14,793 nt of DNA from Phyllobacteriaceae bacterium (GTDB taxonomy: Bacteria > Pseudomonadota > Alphaproteobacteria > Rhizobiales > Rhizobiaceae), in the NCBI GenBank assembly GCA_024645155.1, contig JAHEGF010000060.1, positions 1 to 14,793 of the forward strand, written 5' to 3'. The notes below the pieces were generated by a model. The model was not told the DNA's origin. It saw only the letters and a program-made list of their open reading frames with translations, and ran no database searches. Below are positions 1 through 6,213 of this stretch, in pieces. The position numbers and the translations under genes are program-made. Each line of letters begins with the position of its first letter. Positions within the stretch are counted from its first letter, which is position 1.

Positions 1-1344
1 AAGAACATCATCGAGAAGGAGCGTCGCGGGGATTATCTCGGCGCGACCGTTCAGGTCATTCCTCATGTCACGGACGAGATCAAGGATTTCGTGCTCGACG
101 GCAATGACGAGTATGATTTCGTCCTGTGTGAAATCGGCGGCACGGTTGGTGATATCGAGGCGATGCCGTTTCTCGAGGCGATCAGGCAGCTAGGCAATGA
201 TCTGCCGCGAGGCAGTGCCGTTTATGTTCATCTGACCTTGATGCCATGGATACCGGCGGCAGGAGAGCTGAAAACCAAGCCGACCCAGCATTCCGTCAAG
301 GAACTGCGTTCAATTGGTATTGCGCCGGACATCCTGCTTGTACGCGCGGATCGCGAAATACCGACCGAAGAACGCCGCAAATTGTCGCTGTTTTGCAATG
401 TCCGCCAATCGGCCGTCATCCAGGCGCTCGATGTTGCCCATATCTACGATGTGCCGGCGGCCTATCACAAGGAAGGTCTCGACGGCGAGGTTCTGGCCGC
501 GTTCGGCATTGACCCGGCACCAAAACCCCGCATGGAGCGTTGGGATGAGGTGGCCGACCGGATTCACAATCCCGAGGGCGAGGTTACCATCGCAATTGTC
601 GGCAAATATACCGGTTTGAAGGATGCCTACAAATCCCTGACCGAGGCGCTCAGTCATGGCGGCATGGCCAACCGGGTGCGGGTCAAGCTGGACTGGATCG
701 AGTCGGAGATATTCGAGAAGGAAGACCCTTCGCCCTGGCTCGAAAAGGTGCATGGAATACTCGTACCCGGCGGATTTGGCGAGCGTGGCGCCGAGGGCAA
801 GATCATGGCCGCCAAGTTTGCCCGCGAGAAGGAAATTCCGTATTTCGGGATATGCTTCGGCATGCAGATGGCCTGCATAGAGGCAGCCCGCAACCTGGCA
901 GGGATAGAGGACGCGACGTCGTCGGAATTTACCGATGCCGGTACCCATGTCGTTGGTCTGATGACTGAATGGCTCAAGGGCAACCAGCTTGAAAAACGCG
1001 AACAGGCGGGCGATCTAGGCGGTACCATGCGCCTTGGTGCCTATCCGCATCCGCTCACTCAAGGAACCCGTATCGCATCAATCTACGGTTCGAACGAGGT
1101 TTCGGAACGCCATCGCCACCGGTACGAAGTCAACATTGACTACAAGAAGCGCCTGGAAGCGGCTGGTCTGGTGTTTTCCGGCCTGAGCCCAGACGGATTG
1201 CTGCCCGAGACTGTGGAATATGCCGACCACCCATGGTTCATAGGGGTTCAGTATCACCCGGAGCTGAAATCCAGGCCGTTTGATCCGCATCCGCTCTTTG
1301 CGAGTTTCATTGAAGCTGCAGTCGAGCAATCGCGGCTGGTCTAG
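1..1344 (+). CDS. pyrG: CTP synthase, 5'-truncated by window edge
   Basis: Catalyses ATP- and glutamine-dependent amination of UTP to CTP in the cytoplasm, the last step of de novo pyrimidine nucleotide synthesis. The reading frame is open from base 1 and gives 447 residues up to the TAG at 1342-1344. By comparison with E. coli PyrG (about 545 aa), some 95-98 N-terminal residues lie outside the window, so this is a cut gene and not a broken one. The synthetase domain shows KERRGDYLGATVQVIPHVT at its start, then EIGGTVGDIE and KTKPTQHSVKEL. The C-terminal class I glutamine amidotransferase domain shows GICFGMQ with the nucleophile Cys at visible residue 285, DLGGTMRLG, ERHRHRYEVN, and the partner His419 and Glu421 in QYHPEL. 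Internal ATGs such as that at 91 are not the start because the conserved sequence continues upstream. It is convergent with the minus-strand carboxypeptidase gene, 82 nt away. Confidence 0.97.
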   Translation, partial: KNIIEKERRGDYLGATVQVIPHVTDEIKDFVLDGNDEYDFVLCEIGGTVGDIEAMPFLEAIRQLGNDLPRGSAVYVHLTLMPWIPAAGELKTKPTQHSVKELRSIGIAPDILLVRADREIPTEERRKLSLFCNVRQSAVIQALDVAHIYDVPAAYHKEGLDGEVLAAFGIDPAPKPRMERWDEVADRIHNPEGEVTIAIVGKYTGLKDAYKSLTEALSHGGMANRVRVKLDWIESEIFEKEDPSPWLEKVHGILVPGGFGERGAEGKIMAAKFAREKEIPYFGICFGMQMACIEAARNLAGIEDATSSEFTDAGTHVVGLMTEWLKGNQLEKREQAGDLGGTMRLGAYPHPLTQGTRIASIYGSNEVSERHRHRYEVNIDYKKRLEAAGLVFSGLSPDGLLPETVEYADHPWFIGVQYHPELKSRPFDPHPLFASFIEAAVEQSRLV

Positions 1345-1426
1345 GGGCGACCACAACGGTTTTGATATCTTACAGCGGCAGGGACGAAATCGTCACGCAA
1401 TGGGCGTGGGTGGAATCCGATTATGA

Positions 1427-2275
1427 TCAACTGCCCCTGGCCGCGGGCGCAGACGCCCGGGGCAGGAACCTGTGAACCAGAACCACCATATGCTCATCGC
1501 GGCTGCGTGCTGAATTGCCGCCCATTACCACGGCAACCAAACGGCGGCCGCTGCGCGAAACCGACGTTGCCAGGTTGAATCCGGATGCGCGGATATAACC
1601 GGTTTTCAGGCCGTCGGCGCCTGGTATCTGTTCGAGAACCTTGTTGTGGCCGCGAACGGTTCTTCCTTGAAAGGTAAACTGGCGAAGGCTGAAATAGTGG
1701 TAATGGTGCGGAAAGCGCTGGCGCAGTGCAATCGACAGCCGGGCCATGTCGCGGGCCGTCGTTCGCTGCGCGGAATCCGGCAGGCCTGACGCATTTCGAA
1801 ACGTTGTACGTGTCATACCCAGGTCACGTGCCTTGCCGGTCATCATCGCGGCAAATTGTGCCTCGCTGCCTCCCAGATACTCGGCCACTGCCGTTGCCAC
1901 ATCATTGGCGGATTTTACAACGAGCGCCCGTATCGCCGTGTCAACATTGACAGACTGGCCTGGTTTCAGGCCGAGTTTTGACGGCGGGCGATTGCGCGCA
2001 ACGTCAGAGACCGGAATCAGCGTTTCCTTTGTGACCCGATTGCTGTCGAGCGCCTCCAGCAGCATGTAAATTGTCATCATCTTGGTCAGCGATGCCGGAT
2101 AGCGCTGCAAATCCGCACCAACCGAATAGAGTGTCTCACCCGAGCGGACATCGACGACAATTGCTGCATATTTCGACGATGCCGCATTCGGCGTCGGAAT
2201 GCGCAAAGCCTCTGACGTGGTACACGCCGCAAGCAGGCCCGCAACAAGCACAGCAAATGCAAGGCGCAATATCAT
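1427..2275 (-). CDS. D-alanyl-D-alanine carboxypeptidase (S11 family), short lipoprotein form
   Basis: Predicted penicillin-binding protein of the PBP5/6 (DacA/DacF) class, which removes the terminal D-Ala from peptidoglycan pentapeptides in the periplasm. With the start at 2275 the protein has 282 residues and shows all three active-site motifs: SxxK as Ser62-Leu-Thr-Lys65, SAN at 122-124 and KTG at 224-226. The frame is open to 2374, but the start at 2275 is preferred because it places a lipoprotein signal directly at the N-terminus: hydrophobic ILRLAFAVLVAG followed by lipobox LAAC with Cys18. No strong ribosome binding site is visible before it. The protein ends about 55 residues after KTG, so the usual C-terminal beta domain and membrane-anchoring helix of PBP5 are absent. 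Anchoring by lipid is an inference. It is divergent from the VOC-kdsA pair and convergent with pyrG. The catalytic class is clear; the exact paralogue name is not. Confidence 0.9.
   Translation of the reverse strand: MILRLAFAVLVAGLLAACTTSEALRIPTPNAASSKYAAIVVDVRSGETLYSVGADLQRYPASLTKMMTIYMLLEALDSNRVTKETLIPVSDVARNRPPSKLGLKPGQSVNVDTAIRALVVKSANDVATAVAEYLGGSEAQFAAMMTGKARDLGMTRTTFRNASGLPDSAQRTTARDMARLSIALRQRFPHHYHYFSLRQFTFQGRTVRGHNKVLEQIPGADGLKTGYIRASGFNLATSVSRSGRRLVAVVMGGNSARSRDEHMVVLVHRFLPRASAPAARGS
1431..1465. repeat. Nested GC-rich inverted repeat at 3' end of the carboxypeptidase gene
   Basis: Outer arms CTGCCCC (1431-1437) and GGGGCAG (1459-1465) are perfectly complementary. Inside them GGGCG (1445-1449) and CGCCC (1454-1458) pair around a CAGA loop. 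The two stems stack directly on one side, with a seven-base bulge on the other. It lies inside the last codons of the minus-strand gene, just beyond the pyrG stop. Neither strand has a T-run after it, so it is not a textbook intrinsic terminator, but it could slow or end transcription from either of the two convergent genes. Confidence 0.5.
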
Positions 2276-2475
2276 GCGAAGATCGAAAGCGTGTGCGCCC
2301 AATGACCCTTGCAGGGGTAGCCCCTGCCTTCCCGAACAATTGGCAGCAATCGCCGATACCGGCTGGAGCTGCATTCGTTTTACCCTGCGCGGTTCTGCCA
2401 GAGTCTTGCGGCGTTGCCAAGATTATAACGTTGCAACCGTGCTGCCGCCTTGAAAATGTGGTGGATTTCGGGCAA
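2276..2475. promoter_or_regulatory. Divergent spacer between carboxypeptidase and VOC genes
   Basis: This 200-nt region should hold promoters for both directions. An AT-rich patch at 2421-2429 reads TATAAC on the plus strand (2424-2429) and TATAAT on the minus strand (2427 down to 2422), so two -10-like boxes overlap. I find no convincing -35 hexamer at 16-18 bp for either. The patch sits between two CGTTGC direct repeats (2412-2417 and 2429-2434, 17 bp apart), and the palindrome GTTGCAAC lies at 2430-2437. A perfect hairpin is at 2311-2327. Promoter assignment is inference; the repeats are seen directly. Confidence 0.35.
2311..2327. repeat. Perfect 7-bp inverted repeat, loop of 3
   Basis: GCAGGGG (2311-2317), TAG, CCCCTGC (2321-2327). 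It lies 36 nt upstream of the preferred carboxypeptidase start, so in a minus-strand transcript it would be a stable hairpin in the 5' leader. On DNA it could be a dyad operator. No T-run follows on either strand, so it is not an intrinsic terminator. Confidence 0.55.
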
Positions 2476-3387
2476 ATGGCGCCGATGATTGATGCGCACG
2501 TAACTGCAAGCAGGCATCTGGATCACTGTGTCCTTCCGACAGCGGACCTGGAAACGGCACGGCAGCGATTGACCGCGCTGGGGTTTACCGTCGCGCCTGA
2601 AGGCCGTCATCCATTCGGGACGAGGAATGCCTGCGTATATTTTACCGACGGCACATTTTTGGAACCGCTATCCGTGGGCAGCAAGGAACGGGTTGAACAG
2701 GCGGTAAACCGCGGCAACCCATTCGTGCTTCGCGACCAAAGTTACCGTTTCCGGCGCGGTGAAGAGGGATTTTCCGCGTTGGTACTGAGTACCCGCGATG
2801 CGTCCGCCGATCACGCCGATTTCCGGCGCGCGGGCATCTCCGCAGGCAGGATTTTGCGTTTCAGCCGCGGCGTTCGCGACCTGGAAGGCAAGATGGACAA
2901 GGCATCGTTCAAATTGGCCTTCGCTGCTGATCCAAGGGCGCCAGACGCCTTCTTCTTTACCTGTGAACGGGTTCGCACGCCTTCGGTCGACCGCACGGCG
3001 CTGCAGCACCATGCCAATGGCGCAACAGCGATATGTCAGGTCGTCATGACGGAGATCAATCCGGGAGATTTTTCCCGGTTCATGGAAATCCTCACCGGAA
3101 ATAAACCAGAACTGTCAGCGTCTGCAGGTATGGAAATCGCTGCCGGTGACCATATGATATCGGTCCTTGATCCGGAACGGTTGTTGGCCGAATTCGCTCT
3201 AAAGGCCGGTCACGCGCGCGGTTTGCAATTGCGGGCAATCGTTTTTTCTGTTCCGGATATCGTCCGGACCCGAAATATGCTTGAAAGCAACGGCGTCATG
3301 TTTCGAGTGCTCAAGGATCGGCTGGTGGTTGAACCGCATGCGGGGCAGGGCGCGGCGTTTGCATTTGAAGAGGCTCGAAATAGCTGA
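2476..3387 (+). CDS. VOC / glyoxalase-like domain protein
   Basis: A 303-residue protein of the vicinal oxygen chelate superfamily, resembling the Glyoxalase_3-like group. Its substrate is unknown. The N-terminal half starts with the typical LDHCVLPTADLETARQRL strand-helix, followed by LGFTVAPEGRHPFGTRNA and a YFTDGTFLEPLSV strand. A second, weaker module follows from about residue 185 (AICQVVMTEINPGDFSRFMEIL) and ends with a strand-rich tail. The frame is open upstream to 2071, but that part runs antisense to the carboxypeptidase gene and has no family similarity, so I chose ATG 2476; ATG 2485 is an alternative. The ribosome binding site is weak for either start. The stop TGA (3385-3387) is immediately followed by the kdsA ATG, which implies co-transcription and probably translational coupling. 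A role linked to Kdo synthesis is possible but not shown. Confidence 0.85.
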   Translation: MAPMIDAHVTASRHLDHCVLPTADLETARQRLTALGFTVAPEGRHPFGTRNACVYFTDGTFLEPLSVGSKERVEQAVNRGNPFVLRDQSYRFRRGEEGFSALVLSTRDASADHADFRRAGISAGRILRFSRGVRDLEGKMDKASFKLAFAADPRAPDAFFFTCERVRTPSVDRTALQHHANGATAICQVVMTEINPGDFSRFMEILTGNKPELSASAGMEIAAGDHMISVLDPERLLAEFALKAGHARGLQLRAIVFSVPDIVRTRNMLESNGVMFRVLKDRLVVEPHAGQGAAFAFEEARNS

Positions 3388-4221
3388 ATGACCAATCCCC
3401 TGAAAGAGGTGTGCGCAGGCAGCGTCAAATTTTCCAATGCCGCACCGCTGGCATTGATTGCCGGACCCTGCCAGATGGAAAGCCGCGATCATGCGTTTGA
3501 CATGGCCGGTCGCCTGCAGGAAATCGCTGCGGCAGCAGGCATCGGCCTCGTCTACAAAAGTTCCTTTGACAAGGCGAACCGTACATCTCTGGCTGGAAAA
3601 CGCGGCCTTGGCCTCGACAAGAGCCTGGCAGTGTTCGCAGACCTTAAAAAGGCTTTCGGGTTGCCGGTTTTGACCGACGTGCACACCGAGGCGCAGTGCG
3701 CCGAGGTTGGCGAAGTAGCCGACATACTGCAGATCCCCGCCTTTTTGTGCCGCCAGACCGATTTGCTGGTTGCGGCGGCTGAGACCGGCCGCGTTGTCAA
3801 TGTAAAGAAAGGGCAGTTCCTGGCGCCGTGGGACATGGGGAATGTCATCGAAAAGATCACCTCCAGCGGTAATCCGAATGTTCTGGTGACGGAACGCGGA
3901 ACGTCCTTTGGTTACAATACACTGGTTTCCGACATGCGCAGCCTGCCCACGATGGCGGAATTCGGCGCACCTGTCATATTTGATGCGACCCATTCGGTAC
4001 AGCAACCAGGCGGTCTTGGCGGCGCGTCGGGAGGAGAGCGGCGATTTGTGGAAACGCTCGCGCGCGCAGCAGTAGCCGTCGGTGTTGCGGGCGTATTCAT
4101 CGAAACCCATCAGGATCCCGACAATGCGCCCTCCGATGGTCCCAATATGGTGCCACTTTCGGCTATGCCGGCTCTTGTCGAAACCCTGATTGCCTTCGAC
4201 AAGGTATCGAAAGGTTACTGA
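3388..4221 (+). CDS. kdsA: 3-deoxy-8-phosphooctulonate synthase (Kdo8P synthase), metal-dependent type
   Basis: Condenses phosphoenolpyruvate with arabinose 5-phosphate to Kdo-8-phosphate in the cytoplasm, on the pathway to the inner core of lipopolysaccharide. The 277 residues match full family length. Motifs in order are AGPCQMES (25-32), YKSSFDKANRTS (56-67), QIPAFLCRQTDLL (115-127), KKGQFLAPWDM (140-150), ERGTSFGYN (169-177), DATHSVQQPGG (199-209) and ETHQDPDNAPSDGPN (239-253). Cys28, His202, Glu239 and Asp250 align with the metal ligands of the Aquifex enzyme. The metal-free E. coli type has Asn in place of the Cys, so this is predicted to be a metal-dependent enzyme. The start is fixed by direct abutment to the preceding stop codon (TGAATG). 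It uses PEP, the product of the enolase encoded 295 nt downstream. Confidence 0.97.
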   Translation: MTNPLKEVCAGSVKFSNAAPLALIAGPCQMESRDHAFDMAGRLQEIAAAAGIGLVYKSSFDKANRTSLAGKRGLGLDKSLAVFADLKKAFGLPVLTDVHTEAQCAEVGEVADILQIPAFLCRQTDLLVAAAETGRVVNVKKGQFLAPWDMGNVIEKITSSGNPNVLVTERGTSFGYNTLVSDMRSLPTMAEFGAPVIFDATHSVQQPGGLGGASGGERRFVETLARAAVAVGVAGVFIETHQDPDNAPSDGPNMVPLSAMPALVETLIAFDKVSKGY

Positions 4222-4233
4222 ATCTGGCGCTGT

Positions 4234-4356
4234 TCAGTCGTTGTATTGCAGTGCTGGAAACCCCGCCGAGTCGCTTTGCTGCTTGGTCGGTTCACAGGAC
4301 GTGACAAATGCTGCAGCGATAAAAAGCAGGCTGACAATACCGCTAAGATTGGTCAT
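4234..4356 (-). CDS. Small lipoprotein (40 aa), hidden in the kdsA-eno spacer
   Basis: A 40-codon gene on the minus strand, from ATG (4356-4354) to TGA (4236-4234). Residues 1-21 form a compact lipoprotein signal: Met-Thr-Asn, a hydrophobic stretch LSGIVSLLFIAAAF, then lipobox VTSC with Cys21 as the predicted lipidation site. The mature peptide would be only 20 residues, starting CEPTKQQSDS and ending GFPALQYND. A good ribosome binding site, GAGGG (4370-4366), lies nine bases before the ATG. The gene runs tail-to-tail with kdsA (12 nt between stops) and diverges from eno. I do not recognise a family. The C-terminal part lacks the LptM and entericidin signatures that I know. Signal, lipobox, Shine-Dalgarno and an open frame together make a real gene likely; expression is unproven. 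Confidence 0.72.
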   Translation of the reverse strand: MTNLSGIVSLLFIAAAFVTSCEPTKQQSDSAGFPALQYND

Positions 4357-4516
4357 TGCGAAATTCCCTCTTGGGTTTCGCCCCCGCAATAGGAAATGTG
4401 GCGGGCAATTATGGTTAATTTCATGCTATTCGAATGAAATCATGTGACAGGGATTTTCGATCCGTGATCCATTCGCTAAGAGCAGCGCTATAAAGTTACA
4501 CACAGGGAATCATTCC
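4357..4516. promoter_or_regulatory. Divergent spacer: eno promoter region and lipoprotein leader
   Basis: AT-richer than its surroundings. On the plus strand TATAAA (4489-4494) is a candidate -10 box for eno, with no clear -35 hexamer at the right distance. The eno ribosome binding site AGGGAA is at 4504-4509, seven bases before the ATG. On the minus strand CATAAT (4414 down to 4409) is a candidate -10 for the small lipoprotein gene. A perfect 7-bp inverted repeat ATTTCAT/ATGAAAT occupies 4418-4440, next to that candidate -10. The promoter calls are inference. Confidence 0.35.
4418..4440. repeat. Inverted repeat ATTTCAT-9-ATGAAAT in the divergent spacer
   Basis: Arms 4418-4424 and 4434-4440 are perfectly complementary, separated by nine bases that include the palindromic ATTCGAAT overlap (4428-4435). 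The spacing suits a dimeric DNA-binding protein better than an RNA hairpin. It lies between eno and the lipoprotein gene. No regulator can be named. Confidence 0.4.
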
Positions 4517-5794
4517 ATGACCGCCATCATCGACCTTATCGCGCGCGAAATCCTGGACAGCCGCGGAAATCCGACAGTCGAAGTCGATATTGTCCTGGAA
4601 GACGGTTCCATGGGCCGCGCAGCGGTACCATCAGGCGCATCAACGGGAGCCCACGAGGCGGTCGAATTGCGCGACGGCGGAAACCGCTATCTCGGCAAGG
4701 GTGTCCAAAAGGCAGTGGATGCGGCCAATGGCGAGATTTTTGATGCGATTGGCGGAATGGAGGCGGAAGCCCAGCGCCATATTGATGCAACCATGATCGA
4801 GCTTGATGGCACCGACAACAAGGGACGCCTTGGTGCCAATGCCATTCTTGGCGTATCGCTTGCAGTTGCCAAGGCGGCTGCGGAAGCGGGTGGCTTGCCG
4901 GTCTACCGCTATGTCGGCGGTACCAATGCAAGCCTGTTGCCGGTTCCGATGATGAATATCATTAATGGCGGCGCACACGCCGACAACCCGATCGACTTCC
5001 AGGAGTTCATGATCATGCCGGTCGGAGCCGGTTCGATACGCGAAGCGGTGCAAATGGGCGCCGAAGTCTTTCATACACTCAAGAAGCGCCTCAAAGATGC
5101 AGGCCACAATACCAATGTCGGTGACGAAGGGGGATTTGCACCCAATCTCAAGAACGCCAAGGCGGCACTCGATTTCATCATGACGTCGATTGAAAGCGCC
5201 GGATACAAGCCCGGCGACGACATGGCGATCGCACTCGACTGTGCCGCCACCGAATTTTTCCGCGACGGCGTCTACGACTACGAAGGCGAGGGAAAAAAGC
5301 GTGATGGCAAGGCACAGGCGAAGTATCTGACAGGTCTTTGCAAGGATTACCCGATCATCTCTGTTGAAGACGGTATGGCGGAGGATGATTGGGAAGGCTG
5401 GAAGATACTTACCGAAATGGCCGGAGACCGAGTCCAGCTTGTCGGTGATGATCTGTTTGTCACCAATTCCGCACGTCTCGGCGACGGGATTTCAATGGGT
5501 GTCGCCAATTCCATACTGGTCAAAGTCAACCAGATTGGAACACTGACCGAAACGCTTGATGCCGTGGAGATGGCCCACAAGGCAAACTACACTGCCGTCA
5601 TGTCGCATCGCTCCGGCGAGACGGAAGACGCAACAATCGCCGACCTGGCGGTCGCCACCAATTGCGGGCAAATCAAGACCGGTTCTCTTGCTCGATCTGA
5701 CCGGCTGGCGAAGTACAATCAGCTCATTCGCATCGAAGAGGAACTCGGACCGCAGGCACGCTACGCCGGACGTTCGATTTTGCCCGCAAAATGA
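4517..5794 (+). CDS. eno: Enolase (phosphopyruvate hydratase)
   Basis: Interconverts 2-phosphoglycerate and phosphoenolpyruvate in glycolysis and gluconeogenesis, in the cytoplasm. The 425 residues are full length. The N-terminal domain carries the substrate loop GASTGAHEAVELRDG. In the barrel domain the predicted catalytic acid/base Glu204 sits in GDEGGFAP and the catalytic Lys336 in ILVKVNQIGT. The Mg ligands align as Asp241 (ALDCAATEF), Glu284 (SVEDGMAEDDW) and Asp311 (VGDDLFVTN). The family signature SHRSGETED and the NCGQIKTGSLARSDR tail follow. The start is set by homology at the N-terminus (TAIIDLIAREILDSRGNPTVEV) and by AGGGAA seven bases upstream. It has its own spacer upstream and is followed by the ftsB-like gene after 75 nt, a pairing that is frequent in proteobacteria. 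Confidence 0.98.
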   Translation: MTAIIDLIAREILDSRGNPTVEVDIVLEDGSMGRAAVPSGASTGAHEAVELRDGGNRYLGKGVQKAVDAANGEIFDAIGGMEAEAQRHIDATMIELDGTDNKGRLGANAILGVSLAVAKAAAEAGGLPVYRYVGGTNASLLPVPMMNIINGGAHADNPIDFQEFMIMPVGAGSIREAVQMGAEVFHTLKKRLKDAGHNTNVGDEGGFAPNLKNAKAALDFIMTSIESAGYKPGDDMAIALDCAATEFFRDGVYDYEGEGKKRDGKAQAKYLTGLCKDYPIISVEDGMAEDDWEGWKILTEMAGDRVQLVGDDLFVTNSARLGDGISMGVANSILVKVNQIGTLTETLDAVEMAHKANYTAVMSHRSGETEDATIADLAVATNCGQIKTGSLARSDRLAKYNQLIRIEEELGPQARYAGRSILPAK

Positions 5795-5869
5795 GCCGGT
5801 GCCGCCTGGTGTAACCAAGCCTTAAGCATGTCTGGTCCATGATTTGCGCGAACGGAGCGGTAGTACATC

Positions 5870-6196
5870 ATGTGGACAAGTCAGCGCAGGAGAACCAATC
5901 GGGGCGCGCTCATCGTTCCCGCGATGGCCGTGGCGTTTCTCACATATTTCGGGTTTCACGCCTGGAATGGTGAATACGGGATCTACAACAAGTACCGCCT
6001 GGAGGACCAGATTACGGCGTTGAATTCAGAGCTCGAAGGCCTGGTCAGCACACGCACTGCACTTGAGCGCCGGGTACAGCTGCTGCATGATGGCACCCTG
6101 GAAAAAGATATCCTCGACGAGCAGGCCCGAAAACTGCTCAATCTGGCGAACGGCGACGAGGTAATTATCATGCTCGACACCGAAAAAACAGATTAA
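5870..6196 (+). CDS. ftsB: FtsB/DivIC-type septum formation initiator protein
   Basis: A 108-residue bitopic membrane protein of the septum formation initiator family, predicted to join the divisome (FtsB-FtsL-FtsQ type complex). A short basic cytoplasmic end (MWTSQRRRTNR) precedes one membrane helix at about residues 12-30 (GALIVPAMAVAFLTYFGFHAW). A periplasmic coiled coil follows at about 40-80, with heptad-like LEDQITALNSELEGLV and LERRVQLL, and then the conserved DEQARKLLNLANGDEVIIML end. A GGAG element lies about a dozen bases before the ATG. It follows eno by 75 nt, the arrangement also seen for eno-ftsB in gammaproteobacteria, and is probably co-transcribed with it. The stop codon sits inside a long palindrome. 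The family is clear; the exact name (FtsB versus DivIC-like) is by position and shape. Confidence 0.88.
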   Translation: MWTSQRRRTNRGALIVPAMAVAFLTYFGFHAWNGEYGIYNKYRLEDQITALNSELEGLVSTRTALERRVQLLHDGTLEKDILDEQARKLLNLANGDEVIIMLDTEKTD

Positions 6197-6213
6197 CCGA
6201 ATTTCGGTTAATC
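6185..6213 (-). terminator. Palindrome at the ftsB stop, with T-tract on the minus strand
   Basis: Arms GATTAACCGAA (6191-6201) and TTCGGTTAATC (6203-6213) are perfectly complementary around one central base. They contain the ftsB TAA stop at 6194-6196. On the minus strand the dyad is followed by TG and then six T (from plus-strand bases 6188-6183, AAAAAA), the form of an intrinsic terminator for antisense transcription. On the plus strand only CCCCGATTT follows, so ending of the ftsB transcript is less certain. An operator role is the alternative. Confidence 0.45.

Noticed and set aside
310..948. Long minus-strand frame (212 codons) inside pyrG
   Set aside because: Fully covered by the conserved pyrG sequence on the other strand; a by-product of GC-rich codon use.
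2071..2475. Upstream extension of the VOC reading frame, giving a 438-residue protein
   Set aside because: It runs antisense to the carboxypeptidase gene and through the divergent spacer. It has no glyoxalase-like sequence, and the family similarity begins after ATG 2476.
3199..4110. 303-codon minus-strand frame opposite kdsA
   Set aside because: It overlaps clear KdsA motifs on the plus strand, shows no recognisable domain, and has the Cys/His/Arg-rich look of shadow frames.
4217..4238. ACTGAA/TTCAGT inverted repeat as a kdsA terminator
   Set aside because: The stem is only 6 bp with a 10-base loop and no T-run on either side.
4190..4447. 85-codon plus-strand frame in the kdsA-eno spacer
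   Set aside because: It overlaps the end of kdsA, has no ribosome binding site and no recognisable sequence. The minus-strand lipoprotein gene is the better supported reading of this spacer.
6193..6211. CtrA-type site in the ftsB-end palindrome (two TTAA halves)
   Set aside because: The halves are 11 bases apart, whereas the canonical CtrA box has seven between them.
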